64,000 nt of DNA, taken from the NCBI RefSeq assembly GCF_900111595.1, contig NZ_FOHN01000019.1, positions 1 through 64,000 on the forward strand, written 5' to 3'. The notes beneath the pieces were generated by a model. It did not search any database and was not told the DNA's origin. It saw nothing but the letters and a program-made list of their open reading frames with translations. The translations under genes were made by a program, and so were the position numbers. Origin of the DNA: [Clostridium] polysaccharolyticum. Its GTDB lineage: Bacteria; Bacillota; Clostridia; Lachnospirales; Lachnospiraceae. Positions 25,479 to 34,738 of this stretch are shown here, piece by piece (within the stretch, counting starts at the first letter, position 1; the number at the start of each line of letters is the position of its first letter).

Positions 25479-25901
25479 TTATCCTAATTTACCTCTCACT
25501 TCACGTGCCATGTCCATGTCTTCGTGTAACATATGATCAAAAACCCAATCAACAACAAAATTTCTAATTTTGCTTAACTCCTTATATGGATTAGCAGCTA
25601 ATGCAGGGCAGTTAATATTCATAATCCGGCTTTTAAACTGATTGTGCTGTTTTACATGTTCATCCAGCTTAGAATACCCCGCATCTTTCATAATAACTTC
25701 TTCTTCGTAAAAATCATATCCAACATATTCCCTTAACTCACAAACTATATCTAAAAGTTCCTTTTCTGTCACATTTGCACACTTTGTCAACAATAGCTGT
25801 TCCATATTTCTCCCAATGCGGAAAAACTCTTTGTGTTGTATATCTATCTTGGAGATCTTAGTCTCCATGTCACTGCTCCAGTCAAAATTAAAATCAAACA
25901 T
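25479..25901 (-). CDS. Bacteriohemerythrin, with one iron-ligand His replaced by Asp
   Basis: This 140-aa four-helix protein has most di-iron ligands of hemerythrin: His in IDIQHKEFF, Glu in YEEEVIM, the two His of LDEHVKQHNQF and the His/Asp of WVFDHMLHEDMD. The usual HFxxEE motif reads DFYEEE here, so the first His of that motif is Asp. Hemerythrins bind O2 or sense it; in an obligate anaerobe an oxygen-scavenging or sensing role is usual. The ORF can start at a GTG at 25913, but AGGTG fits the ATG at 25901. A consensus promoter is at 25943-25971. Confidence 0.88.
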   Translation of the reverse strand: MFDFNFDWSSDMETKISKIDIQHKEFFRIGRNMEQLLLTKCANVTEKELLDIVCELREYVGYDFYEEEVIMKDAGYSKLDEHVKQHNQFKSRIMNINCPALAANPYKELSKIRNFVVDWVFDHMLHEDMDMAREVRGKLG

Positions 25902-25942
25902 ACAACTTATCACACCTGTCTTTTTGTATTTTCTATAATTTA

Positions 25943-25971
25943 AGTATAACTACCATACTTAGACATGTCAA
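25943..25971 (-). promoter_or_regulatory. SigA promoter of the hemerythrin gene
   Basis: On the minus strand TTGACA, 17-nt spacer, TATACT, about 40 nt before the ATG at 25901. Confidence 0.8.
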
Positions 25972-26001
25972 CACAACTATCCCTAAATTTCTCACCTATA
26001 T

Positions 26002-26184
26002 TTACATTTGTTTACGAACAATTTTATATTCATTATTTATTTGGAAATAAGGACATTCTTTATAATTTTTTGTCATATATCGATACATCTCATCTTCGTC
26101 TAAACTCACTTGACATTCAGAATCTCCAAATTCTTCATCGAATACATAATTGGAACAATATTCACAATTAGATTTTCCAATCAC
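26002..26184 (-). CDS. Small Cys-containing protein, DUF6472-like
   Basis: This 60-aa protein has CEYCSNYVFDEEFGDSEC, then LDEDEMYRYM and CPYFQINNEYKIVRKQM at the end. The pattern of CxxC, a later Cys and CPYF suggests a small zinc- or iron-binding fold. I recall this layout from a conserved Lachnospiraceae family (DUF6472); no function is known. It starts with GTG, with AGGAGG 11 nt upstream, and lies 32 nt after rlmD, so it is probably translated from the same mRNA. Confidence 0.75.
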   Translation of the reverse strand: MIGKSNCEYCSNYVFDEEFGDSECQVSLDEDEMYRYMTKNYKECPYFQINNEYKIVRKQM

Positions 26185-26216
26185 TGCTTCTGATACCTCC
26201 TGCTTTTTTAATACAA

Positions 26217-27611
26217 TTATTCTTTCCTTATCCTCTCAAGTTTTACTACCGTCTCCACATGCCCGCTATGTCCAAACATGTCGCATCCTCGCACTCTTTT
26301 AAGTTCATACCCGTTATCACATAAAACTCTCAAATCTCTCGCAAGGGTTGCAGGATCACAGCTTACATAAACAACTTTTTCTGGTGCTATATCAATAATA
26401 GTCTCAAGCAGTACACCATCGCATCCCTTTCTTGGAGGATCAATAACAATAACATCTGCCGACATTTTTCCATTGCTTTCCTTATACTTTTCAGAAAGAA
26501 CAATTTCTGAAGCTCCAGCAAAAAATTCCGCATTTTCAATGCCATTAAATTCTTTATTACGATTTGCATCCGCAATTGCTTCTGGTACAATTTCCACACC
26601 ATAGACCATTTTAGCCTGCTGGGCTAAGAATAAAGAAATAGTTCCAATCCCGCAATATAAATCCCACACAATTTCATTTCCAGTGAGCGCTGCATACTCT
26701 AAAGCCGTCTGGTAAAGCTTCTGCGTCTGAAGCGGATTAACCTGATAGAAGGAAAGAGGTGATATCTGATATTTTATAGTTCCAATGAAATCTACAATAT
26801 AACCTTCTCCCCAGATTACCTTCACTTTATCACCTAAAATAACATTGGTTTTTTCTTTGTTAATATTAATGCTGATACTTTTCATACCATTAATACCTGT
26901 CAGTTTTTCAATAAGCTTTTCCTGATACGGCAGGCTTGTTCCATTTATTACAAGACAAACCATAATTTCACCCGTATAATAACCTACACGAGTTAAAATG
27001 TGACGTATCAGCCCAGAATGTTTTGTTTCATCATAAGGTTCAATGGCGTTCTCTTTCATAAATCCAAGTACCTGCTTTAATATCTCTTCATTTTGCTTAT
27101 CTTGTATTGCACAGTTTGTTACTGGTATGATAGAATGAGTCCGGCTGGCATAAAATCCTGTAACCAATTCCCCATCTTTATTTCTTCCAACTGGAAACTG
27201 TGCTTTATTACGATAGTGGTATGGTTCTTCCATTCCCATAACTGGTTCCATAATAGCCTCAATCTGCTCTTCTGGAAACTTTCCAAGCCTGATAAGGCAA
27301 TTGGCAATCTTATTCTTCTTATACTCCAATTGTGCCTGATAAGATACATGCTGAATCTGGCAGCCCCCACACTGTCTCGCAACTTTACAGACCGGTTCCA
27401 CTCTGTCTTTTGAAGGCTTGATAATCTCCATAAGTCGCCCATATCCATAATTTTTCTTTGCCTTTATTATTTTTATGCGGACAACATCTCCTGGCATTGC
27501 ATCTTTAATAAATAATGCATAGCCCTCTATATGAGCAACTCCTTCCCCATCTGTTCCCATACTATCTATCTTTAATTCAAATTCATCATTTTTGTTAATT
27601 GTTTTCGTCAT
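26217..27611 (-). CDS. rlmD: 23S rRNA (uracil-C5)-methyltransferase, RlmD/RlmCD type
   Basis: This 464-aa protein has an N-terminal TRAM RNA-binding domain (KIDSMGTDGEGVAHIEGYA), a cluster-binding segment CKVARQCGGCQIQH, an SAM-binding motif VWDLYCGIGTISLFLA, IDPPRKGCD and the catalytic Cys in VVYVSCDPATLARDL. It methylates a uridine of 23S rRNA (747 and/or 1939; Gram-positive enzymes may do both). It follows yhaM by 14 nt. GGAG precedes the ATG. Usual length. Confidence 0.93.
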   Translation of the reverse strand: MTKTINKNDEFELKIDSMGTDGEGVAHIEGYALFIKDAMPGDVVRIKIIKAKKNYGYGRLMEIIKPSKDRVEPVCKVARQCGGCQIQHVSYQAQLEYKKNKIANCLIRLGKFPEEQIEAIMEPVMGMEEPYHYRNKAQFPVGRNKDGELVTGFYASRTHSIIPVTNCAIQDKQNEEILKQVLGFMKENAIEPYDETKHSGLIRHILTRVGYYTGEIMVCLVINGTSLPYQEKLIEKLTGINGMKSISININKEKTNVILGDKVKVIWGEGYIVDFIGTIKYQISPLSFYQVNPLQTQKLYQTALEYAALTGNEIVWDLYCGIGTISLFLAQQAKMVYGVEIVPEAIADANRNKEFNGIENAEFFAGASEIVLSEKYKESNGKMSADVIVIDPPRKGCDGVLLETIIDIAPEKVVYVSCDPATLARDLRVLCDNGYELKRVRGCDMFGHSGHVETVVKLERIRKE

Positions 27612-27625
27612 TTATGATACTCCAA

Positions 27626-28567
27626 TTATTTTTCGCTTCGGCGGATATTAGATTCAAAGAAACGGTTATATCCTAACCACTCCTGCTTCTCATCTGCATT
27701 CTCTAACACTTCACGTACAGTCTGCATTTTTGCATCTGTATTATCCGCAAAACTCAATGCTAACGCTTCTGCTGTTGCTGGTTTCTTAGGCGAGCCATAT
27801 TCCAGTTCCCCATGATGTGCTAAAATACAGTGACGCAGCTGTGCAGATAACTTATGAGGAAATCCCGGAATGCTTCGGATACGTTCCCCTACCATCTCTG
27901 TTCCAATGTAAATATGGCCTAAAAGCTGCCCATCATCTGTATAATCGTTTTCTGGGAAATTAGACAGTTCTACCGTCTTTCCGATATCATGGAACATTGC
28001 TGCTGTTACTAAAATATCCCGGTTTAAAAATGGATAATTCATTGCTAAATAATCACTTAACTTTGTAACACCTAATGTATGTTCTACTAACCCGCCCATA
28101 AAACTGTGATGAACGCTCTTTGCTGCAGAGTGATACATGAATGCTTTCTGGAACTCATTATCTTCCACAAAGAAGCTTTTGGCAAGCTTGCTTAGATATG
28201 GATTCTTAATACTATTTACATAAGTTAATAATTCCCCAAACATTTCTTTGATATCCCTTTTCGATGTCGGGATATAATCCACAGGATCATATTCTCCTTC
28301 CTGTGCACGGCGTATTCTTCTTACATTTAACTGAAGTGCCCCCTGAAAGCAGGTAAGCTGTCCGTCTACATGAATAAAGTCCATTGCTTCAAAGTTCTCG
28401 ATAGCATTGGACATCTCCCAAATCTTAGCGTCTAAGATACCTGTTTTATCTTGTAGTGCCAAAGAGCAATAACTCTTTCCTGCTTTTGTCTTTAACATCT
28501 GTTTATTCTTACATAAATAAGTAATCGAAATAGTTTCTCCTTCATGCAACTCACTAATATAACGCAT
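27626..28567 (-). CDS. yhaM: 3'-5' exoribonuclease YhaM family
   Basis: This 313-aa protein has an N-terminal OB-fold (SYCSLALQDKTGILDAKIWE) and an HD domain (VHHSFMGGLVEHTLGVTKL, AAMFHDIGKTVEL, LRHCILAHHGELEYGSP). This order defines YhaM, a Mn-dependent RNase in mRNA turnover. It is first of a probable yhaM-rlmD operon with a -10 at 28611-28616. Confidence 0.92.
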   Translation of the reverse strand: MRYISELHEGETISITYLCKNKQMLKTKAGKSYCSLALQDKTGILDAKIWEMSNAIENFEAMDFIHVDGQLTCFQGALQLNVRRIRRAQEGEYDPVDYIPTSKRDIKEMFGELLTYVNSIKNPYLSKLAKSFFVEDNEFQKAFMYHSAAKSVHHSFMGGLVEHTLGVTKLSDYLAMNYPFLNRDILVTAAMFHDIGKTVELSNFPENDYTDDGQLLGHIYIGTEMVGERIRSIPGFPHKLSAQLRHCILAHHGELEYGSPKKPATAEALALSFADNTDAKMQTVREVLENADEKQEWLGYNRFFESNIRRSEK

Positions 28568-28610
28568 ATTTATTTTCCATACCTTTCTAATTCACAATTC
28601 TGTTTCTCTT

Positions 28611-28639
28611 ATTATACCTTAACTATATGGAATAGAAAA
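28611..28639 (-). promoter_or_regulatory. Possible promoter of yhaM-rlmD
   Basis: On the minus strand TTTTCT, 17-nt spacer, TATAAT, about 45 nt before the yhaM ATG. The -10 is perfect and the -35 weak. Confidence 0.45.
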
Positions 28640-28681
28640 GACATAGCCTAGAAGATTTTCAATTTCCTTCTAAACTATGTC
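28640..28681 (-). terminator. Terminator of the HtrA-like gene
   Basis: A two-part stem GACATAG..TAGAAG / CTTCTA..CTATGTC with a 2x2 internal loop, followed by CTTTTCTATT on the minus strand. Confidence 0.7.
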
Positions 28682-28693
28682 TCAGATTTTCTG

Positions 28694-30007
28694 TTATTTT
28701 AAAGTTACCACAATATTTTTTTTCTCTGATTTTACTTGCGGATACCCTTCTTTTGTTTGTCTTATTATGGTAAATTCCATTTTGTCTCCTGGGTTCCTGT
28801 CAGAAAGCTTATTCATTAATGCAGTTGCAGAAGAAACACTTACCCCGTCTATTTCTGTAATAATATCTCCCGCTCTCAATCCTTTTTTAAATGCTGGCGA
28901 ATTGGCAACAACATCTGCAATATAGATTCCAAATTTGACCCCTGGACTTTTATTGCTTTTGCTAGACAGCTCAGATACCTTTACCCCAAGACTTGCCATT
29001 TCCTTTTCTTTCAGTAAGGATGTTAAGATTGGCCTTAATTTGGATATTCCTAAAAAACTCATGATATTCTGGTCTGTGTCATCCTTAAATTTATGGGTAA
29101 TTATTCCTACTACTTTTCCATCCATATCAACAAAAAAACCATCTCCGTATGGATTTTCAGTAATGCTTGTATGAAACAGATCCAGCTTGCCATCTACAAT
29201 GTATCTGTCAATGCAAGGTGCCGTAACATAACCGATTGCAATAGAATTCATTGTTCCATCTGGTGACCCTAATCCTAAAACGGGAATTCCCCTTCCTAGC
29301 TGATAAGAATCTCCTAATCTTATTTTTTCAATCTTTTGCTTTGTATTATTTGTCAACGAACTAGTCTTTACCTTAATAACTGCTATGGATGTTTCCTTGT
29401 GGTAATCCACCTGCTTCACACGGACTTCATCCCCATTATAAAACCGTACCTGTATCTTATTGGCATTTTTTATCTTATCGTAATTACACATAATATAAGT
29501 GTAATCATGATCAATCCGAAGAATAAAACCATAACTGGATTCTTTATTTTCCTTATCAAACCAGCTAGTTGCATCTTTTACTGCATCTACGGTTACTATA
29601 GAATACTTAAATTTATCCGACAGGCTTCTCATCAGATAATAGGATTTTTGATAGGATTTCATGTCATACGCATGATAAATATCCAAATCTGTAATTTCCT
29701 TATCCAGACTGCTAGGAGGTTCTTTTTCATTCTGCTTGGGAGGTTGGGTTACTGTCAGCTCATTTAGCAACTGTTTTTCATCTTCAAGTACTATTTTTTT
29801 CTGTTCCTCCAATTGTTCCTGTCTCCCGAAAAACTCATTAGAAATATGAAATACAATACTGCTTACGAATCCAAATACAATTCCCATTAATATGCTGCAA
29901 CCTAAATTCTTCATTAGCTTTCTTCTGGTATTCTTGGTTCTTGGTACAATCGTTTCTTGTATAAAAGAATATTCTTCCTTATGCTGATCCCTATTCTCTA
30001 CTTTCAT
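28694..30007 (-). CDS. HtrA/DegP-like membrane protein without a catalytic triad (pseudoprotease), PDZ domain
   Basis: This 437-aa protein has a cytoplasmic N-terminus, one membrane helix (SILMGIVFGFVSSIVFHIS), a Glu/Gln-rich segment, a trypsin-like domain and a C-terminal PDZ domain (GIYIADVVANSPAFKKGLRA, GDIITEIDGVSV). In HtrA the triad lies in TNxHV, sDlAv and GNSGGP. Here the matching segments read IMCNYDKI, TSIAVIKV and NPYGDGFFV, so His, Asp and Ser are all replaced. The fold markers (LGDSYQLGRGIPVLGLGSPDG) remain. It may act as a scaffold or sensor of envelope stress. GAGGAG precedes the ATG at 30007. Confidence 0.85.
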   Translation of the reverse strand: MKVENRDQHKEEYSFIQETIVPRTKNTRRKLMKNLGCSILMGIVFGFVSSIVFHISNEFFGRQEQLEEQKKIVLEDEKQLLNELTVTQPPKQNEKEPPSSLDKEITDLDIYHAYDMKSYQKSYYLMRSLSDKFKYSIVTVDAVKDATSWFDKENKESSYGFILRIDHDYTYIMCNYDKIKNANKIQVRFYNGDEVRVKQVDYHKETSIAVIKVKTSSLTNNTKQKIEKIRLGDSYQLGRGIPVLGLGSPDGTMNSIAIGYVTAPCIDRYIVDGKLDLFHTSITENPYGDGFFVDMDGKVVGIITHKFKDDTDQNIMSFLGISKLRPILTSLLKEKEMASLGVKVSELSSKSNKSPGVKFGIYIADVVANSPAFKKGLRAGDIITEIDGVSVSSATALMNKLSDRNPGDKMEFTIIRQTKEGYPQVKSEKKNIVVTLK

Positions 30008-30122
30008 TTTTATGCTCCTCAAATACGCCTTTTATGCAGTTTACATCATAATCCAAGCCATCTACTTTATTTTAGCACTGATATATGAACAAGTTATGAA
30101 TTAAGTGTAAACAAATGCATAC

Positions 30123-30151
30123 TTTTCATTTCAAGTAAACTAAGGTAAAAT
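30123..30151 (+). promoter_or_regulatory. Possible promoter of mutS2
   Basis: TTTTCA, 17-nt spacer, TAAAAT, about 50 nt before the ATG. Confidence 0.4.
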
Positions 30152-30201
30152 ATATGTAATATGGCAATACTATAGTATTATGGAAGAAAAGAGGCTAACA
30201 A

Positions 30202-32598
30202 ATGAATAAAAAGGCTTTGAAAACATTAGAATTTGATAAAATTATAGACAAATTAAAAGACCTCGCAAATACTCCTTTAGGAAAAGAACTTTGCACAGAC
30301 TTGCTGCCTTGTACAGATTTATCCGAAATTAAACATAATTTAACCGAAACCTCAGATGCATTATCTATGATTTTTAAAAAGGGACCGCTCTCTTTTTCAG
30401 GTGTAAGAGATGTGCGTTCCTCTCTTATGCGCCTAGATGTAGGTTCTGTTTTAAGCATAGAAGAAATTCTTTCTATTAGTTCCCTGTTAAACGTAACCCT
30501 TCGAGTAAAATCATTTACTCGAAAAGAAAATCTGGGAAATTCCGTTCATAATGAGGAAGAAGAATATACCGCAACAAACTCATTAACTGGTTATTTTGAT
30601 GCTCTTGAACCACTTTCCAATATAAATAACGAAATAAAACACTGTATTATTTCCCAAGAGGAAATTGCAGATGATGCTAGTACTGCACTTCGTCAGATCC
30701 GAAAGAACATAAAAAATACAAATAATAAAGTTCATGATCAGTTAAATTCTATTGTAAACAGTTCCAGGACTATGTTACAGGATGCACTTATTACAATGCG
30801 AAACGGCCGTTACTGCCTTCCGGTAAAAGCGGAATACAGAAGTTCTTTCAAAGGCATGATTCATGATCAGTCCACAACAGGCTCTACTTTATTTATTGAA
30901 CCTATGGCTATTGTAAAATTAAACAACGAGCTTCGTGAATTGTCCTTAAAAGAACAGGATGAGATTGAACGCATCCTTGCCGAACTAAGCAACCTAATAG
31001 GTGAGCATTTGGAAGAACTTAAAATCAACTTAGAAGTTTTAACCAAACTGGATTTTATTTTCGCAAAGGCTTCCTTATCCAGACAAATGCGTGGAAGCCT
31101 TCCTGATTTTAACGAAGAAGGTATCATAGACATCAAGAAGGGCCGTCATCCATTAATTGATCCAAAAAAAGCAGTACCAATTGATATACGACTTGGTGAA
31201 GAATTTGATCTTCTTATGATAACAGGACCTAATACCGGTGGCAAAACCGTATCTTTAAAAACAGTAGGACTATTTACTTTAATGGGCCAGGCTGGTCTTC
31301 ATATTCCTGCCTTTGATCATTCCAGACTATCTGTATTTGAAGAAGTATTTGCAGATATTGGTGATGAGCAAAGCATTGAGCAGAGTTTAAGTACGTTCTC
31401 CTCTCATATGAAAAATGAAATACGTATCATTGAAAATGCCAATAACCGTTCCTTATGTCTATTTGATGAGTTAGGTGCTGGAACAGATCCAGTAGAAGGT
31501 GCTGCTTTAGCTATGGCTATTTTAACTCACTTGCATACCATTGGGGCAAAAACTATAGCTACTACTCATTATAGCGAATTAAAACTCTATGCACTTTCTA
31601 CTCCTGGTGTAGAAAATGCCTGCTGTGAATTTGACGTAGAAACCCTTCGTCCTACTTATCGTTTGCTTATTGGTATTCCTGGTAAAAGCAATGCTTTTGC
31701 TATCTCTAGCAAATTAGGTTTGCCTGATTATATTATTGAAGATGCGAAAGCACGCATAGATAGTGACAGTCAAAGTTTTGAAGATATTATAGCCGATTTA
31801 GAATCTAGCCGTGTAACCATTGAGAAAGAACAGGCTGAGATTGCAGTCTATAAAGCAGAAATTGAAGAATTAAAGAAAAAGCTTACCATAAAAAATGAAA
31901 AAATTGATGCAGCAAAAGAGAAAATCCTTCGTGAAGCAAATGAAAAAGCACGGGAAATTTTACAGGAAGCAAAAGATTTTGCAGATGAATCTATTCGCAA
32001 GTATAACAAGTGGTCCAAACAAAGCAACTTACAAAAGGATATGGAAGAAGAACGTGCTGCCCTTCGCAATAAATTAAATAAAACCGATTCTAAACTGGTT
32101 CAAAAAACAAAGACCAACAAGAAAAACCGTCCTCAGGACTTTAAACCAGGTGAAAGCGTTCATGTTATCAGCTTAAACGTAAATGGTACTGTAGGAAGTG
32201 TTCCTAACAGCAAAGGAGAAGTTTATGTACAAATGGGAATTCTCCGTTCCCTAATTAACATCCATGACTTGGAGTTAATTGATGAACCCGATACCGTAAC
32301 ACCTAAATTTAGCAAAACAGGAAGCGGAAAAATAAAAATGTCTAAATCCTTAAGTGTCAGTCCTGAACTTAATATTATTGGAAAAACAGTAGATGAGGGA
32401 ATTGCAATTATGGATAAGTACTTAGATGATGCTTATCTGTCTCATATTCCTCAAGTTACCATTATTCATGGAAGAGGTACAGGTGCTCTTAGAAACGCTG
32501 TACAGCAGCATTTAAAAAAATTAAGCTATATAAAATCATATCGTATTGGAGGTTTTGGTGAAGGAGACCATGGTGTAACAATTGTAGAATTTAAGTAA
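30202..32598 (+). CDS. mutS2: MutS2 (ribosome rescue / anti-recombination ATPase)
   Basis: This 798-aa protein lacks the mismatch-recognition domain of MutS. It has the clamp and ATPase domains (Walker A TGPNTGGKTVSLKT, Walker B CLFDELGAGTDP, TTHYSELK), a long coiled coil (about residues 510-640), a KOW-like segment and a C-terminal Smr domain (HGRGTGALR). MutS2 acts on collided ribosomes or suppresses recombination. In the Smr domain the usual LDLRG reads LNIIG, so the acidic residue is missing. Probably heads an operon with the downstream two-component genes (19-nt gap). Confidence 0.95.
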   Translation: MNKKALKTLEFDKIIDKLKDLANTPLGKELCTDLLPCTDLSEIKHNLTETSDALSMIFKKGPLSFSGVRDVRSSLMRLDVGSVLSIEEILSISSLLNVTLRVKSFTRKENLGNSVHNEEEEYTATNSLTGYFDALEPLSNINNEIKHCIISQEEIADDASTALRQIRKNIKNTNNKVHDQLNSIVNSSRTMLQDALITMRNGRYCLPVKAEYRSSFKGMIHDQSTTGSTLFIEPMAIVKLNNELRELSLKEQDEIERILAELSNLIGEHLEELKINLEVLTKLDFIFAKASLSRQMRGSLPDFNEEGIIDIKKGRHPLIDPKKAVPIDIRLGEEFDLLMITGPNTGGKTVSLKTVGLFTLMGQAGLHIPAFDHSRLSVFEEVFADIGDEQSIEQSLSTFSSHMKNEIRIIENANNRSLCLFDELGAGTDPVEGAALAMAILTHLHTIGAKTIATTHYSELKLYALSTPGVENACCEFDVETLRPTYRLLIGIPGKSNAFAISSKLGLPDYIIEDAKARIDSDSQSFEDIIADLESSRVTIEKEQAEIAVYKAEIEELKKKLTIKNEKIDAAKEKILREANEKAREILQEAKDFADESIRKYNKWSKQSNLQKDMEEERAALRNKLNKTDSKLVQKTKTNKKNRPQDFKPGESVHVISLNVNGTVGSVPNSKGEVYVQMGILRSLINIHDLELIDEPDTVTPKFSKTGSGKIKMSKSLSVSPELNIIGKTVDEGIAIMDKYLDDAYLSHIPQVTIIHGRGTGALRNAVQQHLKKLSYIKSYRIGGFGEGDHGVTIVEFK

Positions 32599-32617
32599 CC
32601 ATAGCAGGAGGATAAAT

Positions 32618-33334
32618 ATGGCAGTCAAACAAAAAATCTTAATTGTTGATGACGATGAAAATATTGCAGAACTTATTTCACTCTATCTTACAAAAGAATG
32701 TTATGATACCAAAACTGTAGGAGATGGAGAGGCAGCTTTAAATGCCTTCCATTCCTACAATCCCAACTTAATACTATTAGATCTGATGCTTCCAGGAATT
32801 GATGGTTATGAAGTATGCAAAGAAATTCGAAAGCATGCAGATACACCTATTATTATGCTTTCTGCAAAAGGTGAAGTATTTGATAAAGTTCTTGGACTTG
32901 AATTAGGTGCTGATGATTATATTATAAAGCCTTTTGACTCGAAAGAACTAGTTGCACGGGTAAAAGCCGTACTTCGCAGATATCCGGCATCTAATGCTGT
33001 TCCTGTAAAACCAGTCCAGACAGGTGAATTTGTTGAATACTCAGATTTAATTATCAATCAGACAAACTATTCTGTCCTGTACTGTGGGCATACCATTGAA
33101 CTACCGCCTAAGGAACTAGAGTTATTCTATTTTCTAGCATCTCACCCAAATCAGGTTTTTACAAGAGAACAGCTTCTTGACCATATCTGGGGCTACGATT
33201 ATATTGGAGATACCCGGACAGTTGATGTACATATCAAACGGCTACGTGAGAAGTTTAAAGGCAATGACTACTGGTCACTATCAACAGTATGGGGGATTGG
33301 ATACAAATTTGAGGTGAAAGAACATGGCTTATAA
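32618..33334 (+). CDS. OmpR/PhoB-family response regulator
   Basis: This 238-aa protein has a receiver domain (ILIVDDDENIAELI, phospho-Asp in LILLDLMLPGIDG, Lys in YIIKPFDSKELVARV) and a winged-helix DNA-binding domain (LELFYFLASHPNQVFTREQL, GDTRTVDVHIKRLREK). It overlaps the kinase gene by 11 nt. AGGAGG precedes the ATG. The signal cannot be read; the overall form resembles cell-envelope regulators of Gram-positive bacteria. Confidence 0.95.
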   Translation: MAVKQKILIVDDDENIAELISLYLTKECYDTKTVGDGEAALNAFHSYNPNLILLDLMLPGIDGYEVCKEIRKHADTPIIMLSAKGEVFDKVLGLELGADDYIIKPFDSKELVARVKAVLRRYPASNAVPVKPVQTGEFVEYSDLIINQTNYSVLYCGHTIELPPKELELFYFLASHPNQVFTREQLLDHIWGYDYIGDTRTVDVHIKRLREKFKGNDYWSLSTVWGIGYKFEVKEHGL

Positions 33335-34736
33335 AATATCCTATAAGCTAATTGGCTGGTTCTCGTTTATTTTTATACTTACTGCTGCTGTTTTAAACAC
33401 GATAGGCCTAAAGAGAATTGAGAATAAAATCATAAGCGAACAGGTTTCTCTGCTTTATGAAGAAGCCCAGACTATATCTTCTGAGTATTTATCGAATTAC
33501 TACGATCAGACTTCTTCTCTTGTTAATATAAGAACTCAGTTAAGTACGGTTGACGCATTTCTAAATGTCCGAATATGGGCTGTTGACCGAAATGGAACTA
33601 TTTTAACTGATACTAGAAACTCTGATCCCTCTCATTATATAAATTTATACGAAAAAGTTCCTGAACTGCTTAACCAAAATTATATAAAAAATACAACACT
33701 AAAAGGGATTCTTCCTGACCCAAGCTTAGTAGTGTGTTATATGATCAGTTCTGACCAGAACACTCAGGGATATATTATTTTAATTGAACCGCTGGAAAAC
33801 ATCACTTTCTCAGCCAGAAAAAATATTAATGTAATTAATGTCTGTCTGGTTATATTAGCTGTAATCTTACTAATAACATTTATTTATCTGTTTTATGTTA
33901 TCGTATACCCAATTCGAGCTTTAGAAAAGGGTGTTCACGAATATGCCAATGGAAACTTTCAGTATAAGATAAATTTAAAAAGAAACGATGAATTTAAAGA
34001 TCTAGCAAATTCCATTTCATATGTCGGAAGTGAACTTGCCAATTTAGAAGATTACCAGAAAAAGTTTATTGCTAACGTATCACACGATTTTCGCTCTCCT
34101 CTTACTTCTATTATGGGCTATGCACAAGCAATAAAGGACGGTACGATTCCCTATGAGATGCAGAATAAATACTTGGATATTATTCTATTTGAATCAGAAC
34201 GGCTAACAAAACTTACCTCCAACCTGCTCTCGCTAAATAATATTAAGCACAATGGAGCTATACTACATATTACTTCTTTTGATATGAACAATGTTATAAA
34301 AACTACTGCTGCTACATTTGAAGGTGCCTGCATGAAAAAGAAAATTCTCATACAGCTGCTGTTTGAAGAACCACATGCAATCGTATGTGCAGATATGGAT
34401 AAGATACAGCAAGTTATCTACAACTTACTGGACAATGCTATAAAGTTTAGTCCTAATAACGCTACCATCCAAATTGGAACTGAAGAAAAAAATGATAAGC
34501 TTTTTGTATCTGTAAAAGATCATGGTGTCGGCATTCCCGCAGGATCTCTCCACAAAATCTGGGAACGTTTTTACAAAACAGATTCTTCACGTGGAAAGGA
34601 CAAAAAAGGAACAGGCCTTGGATTATCTATCGTAAAAGAAATAATAAACGCCCATGGTGAGAACATAACTGTTGCAAGCACCATAGACGTTGGAACTGAG
34701 TTCATATTCACTTTACCCATGTCTGAAAAGGAGTAA
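33324..34736 (+). CDS. Two-component sensor histidine kinase (HAMP, HisKA, HATPase)
   Basis: This 470-aa protein has an N-terminal membrane helix, an extracytoplasmic domain of about 140 residues, a second helix (VCLVILAVILLITFIYLFYV), a HAMP segment, HisKA with the His in FIANVSHDFRSPLTSI, and HATPase motifs (LLDNAIKFSP, DHGVGIP, GTGLGLSIVKEI). It pairs with the overlapping regulator. Its stop is two nt from the end of convergent trmL, with no room for a terminator. Confidence 0.95.
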   Translation: MAYKISYKLIGWFSFIFILTAAVLNTIGLKRIENKIISEQVSLLYEEAQTISSEYLSNYYDQTSSLVNIRTQLSTVDAFLNVRIWAVDRNGTILTDTRNSDPSHYINLYEKVPELLNQNYIKNTTLKGILPDPSLVVCYMISSDQNTQGYIILIEPLENITFSARKNINVINVCLVILAVILLITFIYLFYVIVYPIRALEKGVHEYANGNFQYKINLKRNDEFKDLANSISYVGSELANLEDYQKKFIANVSHDFRSPLTSIMGYAQAIKDGTIPYEMQNKYLDIILFESERLTKLTSNLLSLNNIKHNGAILHITSFDMNNVIKTTAATFEGACMKKKILIQLLFEEPHAIVCADMDKIQQVIYNLLDNAIKFSPNNATIQIGTEEKNDKLFVSVKDHGVGIPAGSLHKIWERFYKTDSSRGKDKKGTGLGLSIVKEIINAHGENITVASTIDVGTEFIFTLPMSEKE

Positions 34737-34738
34737 CT

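Noticed and set aside
1091-30046. The 17-bp string TTTTATGCAGTTTACAT occurs at 1091-1107 and again at 30030-30046.
   Set aside because: In an AT-rich 64-kb window one chance 17-bp match is roughly expected, and the two contexts share nothing else.
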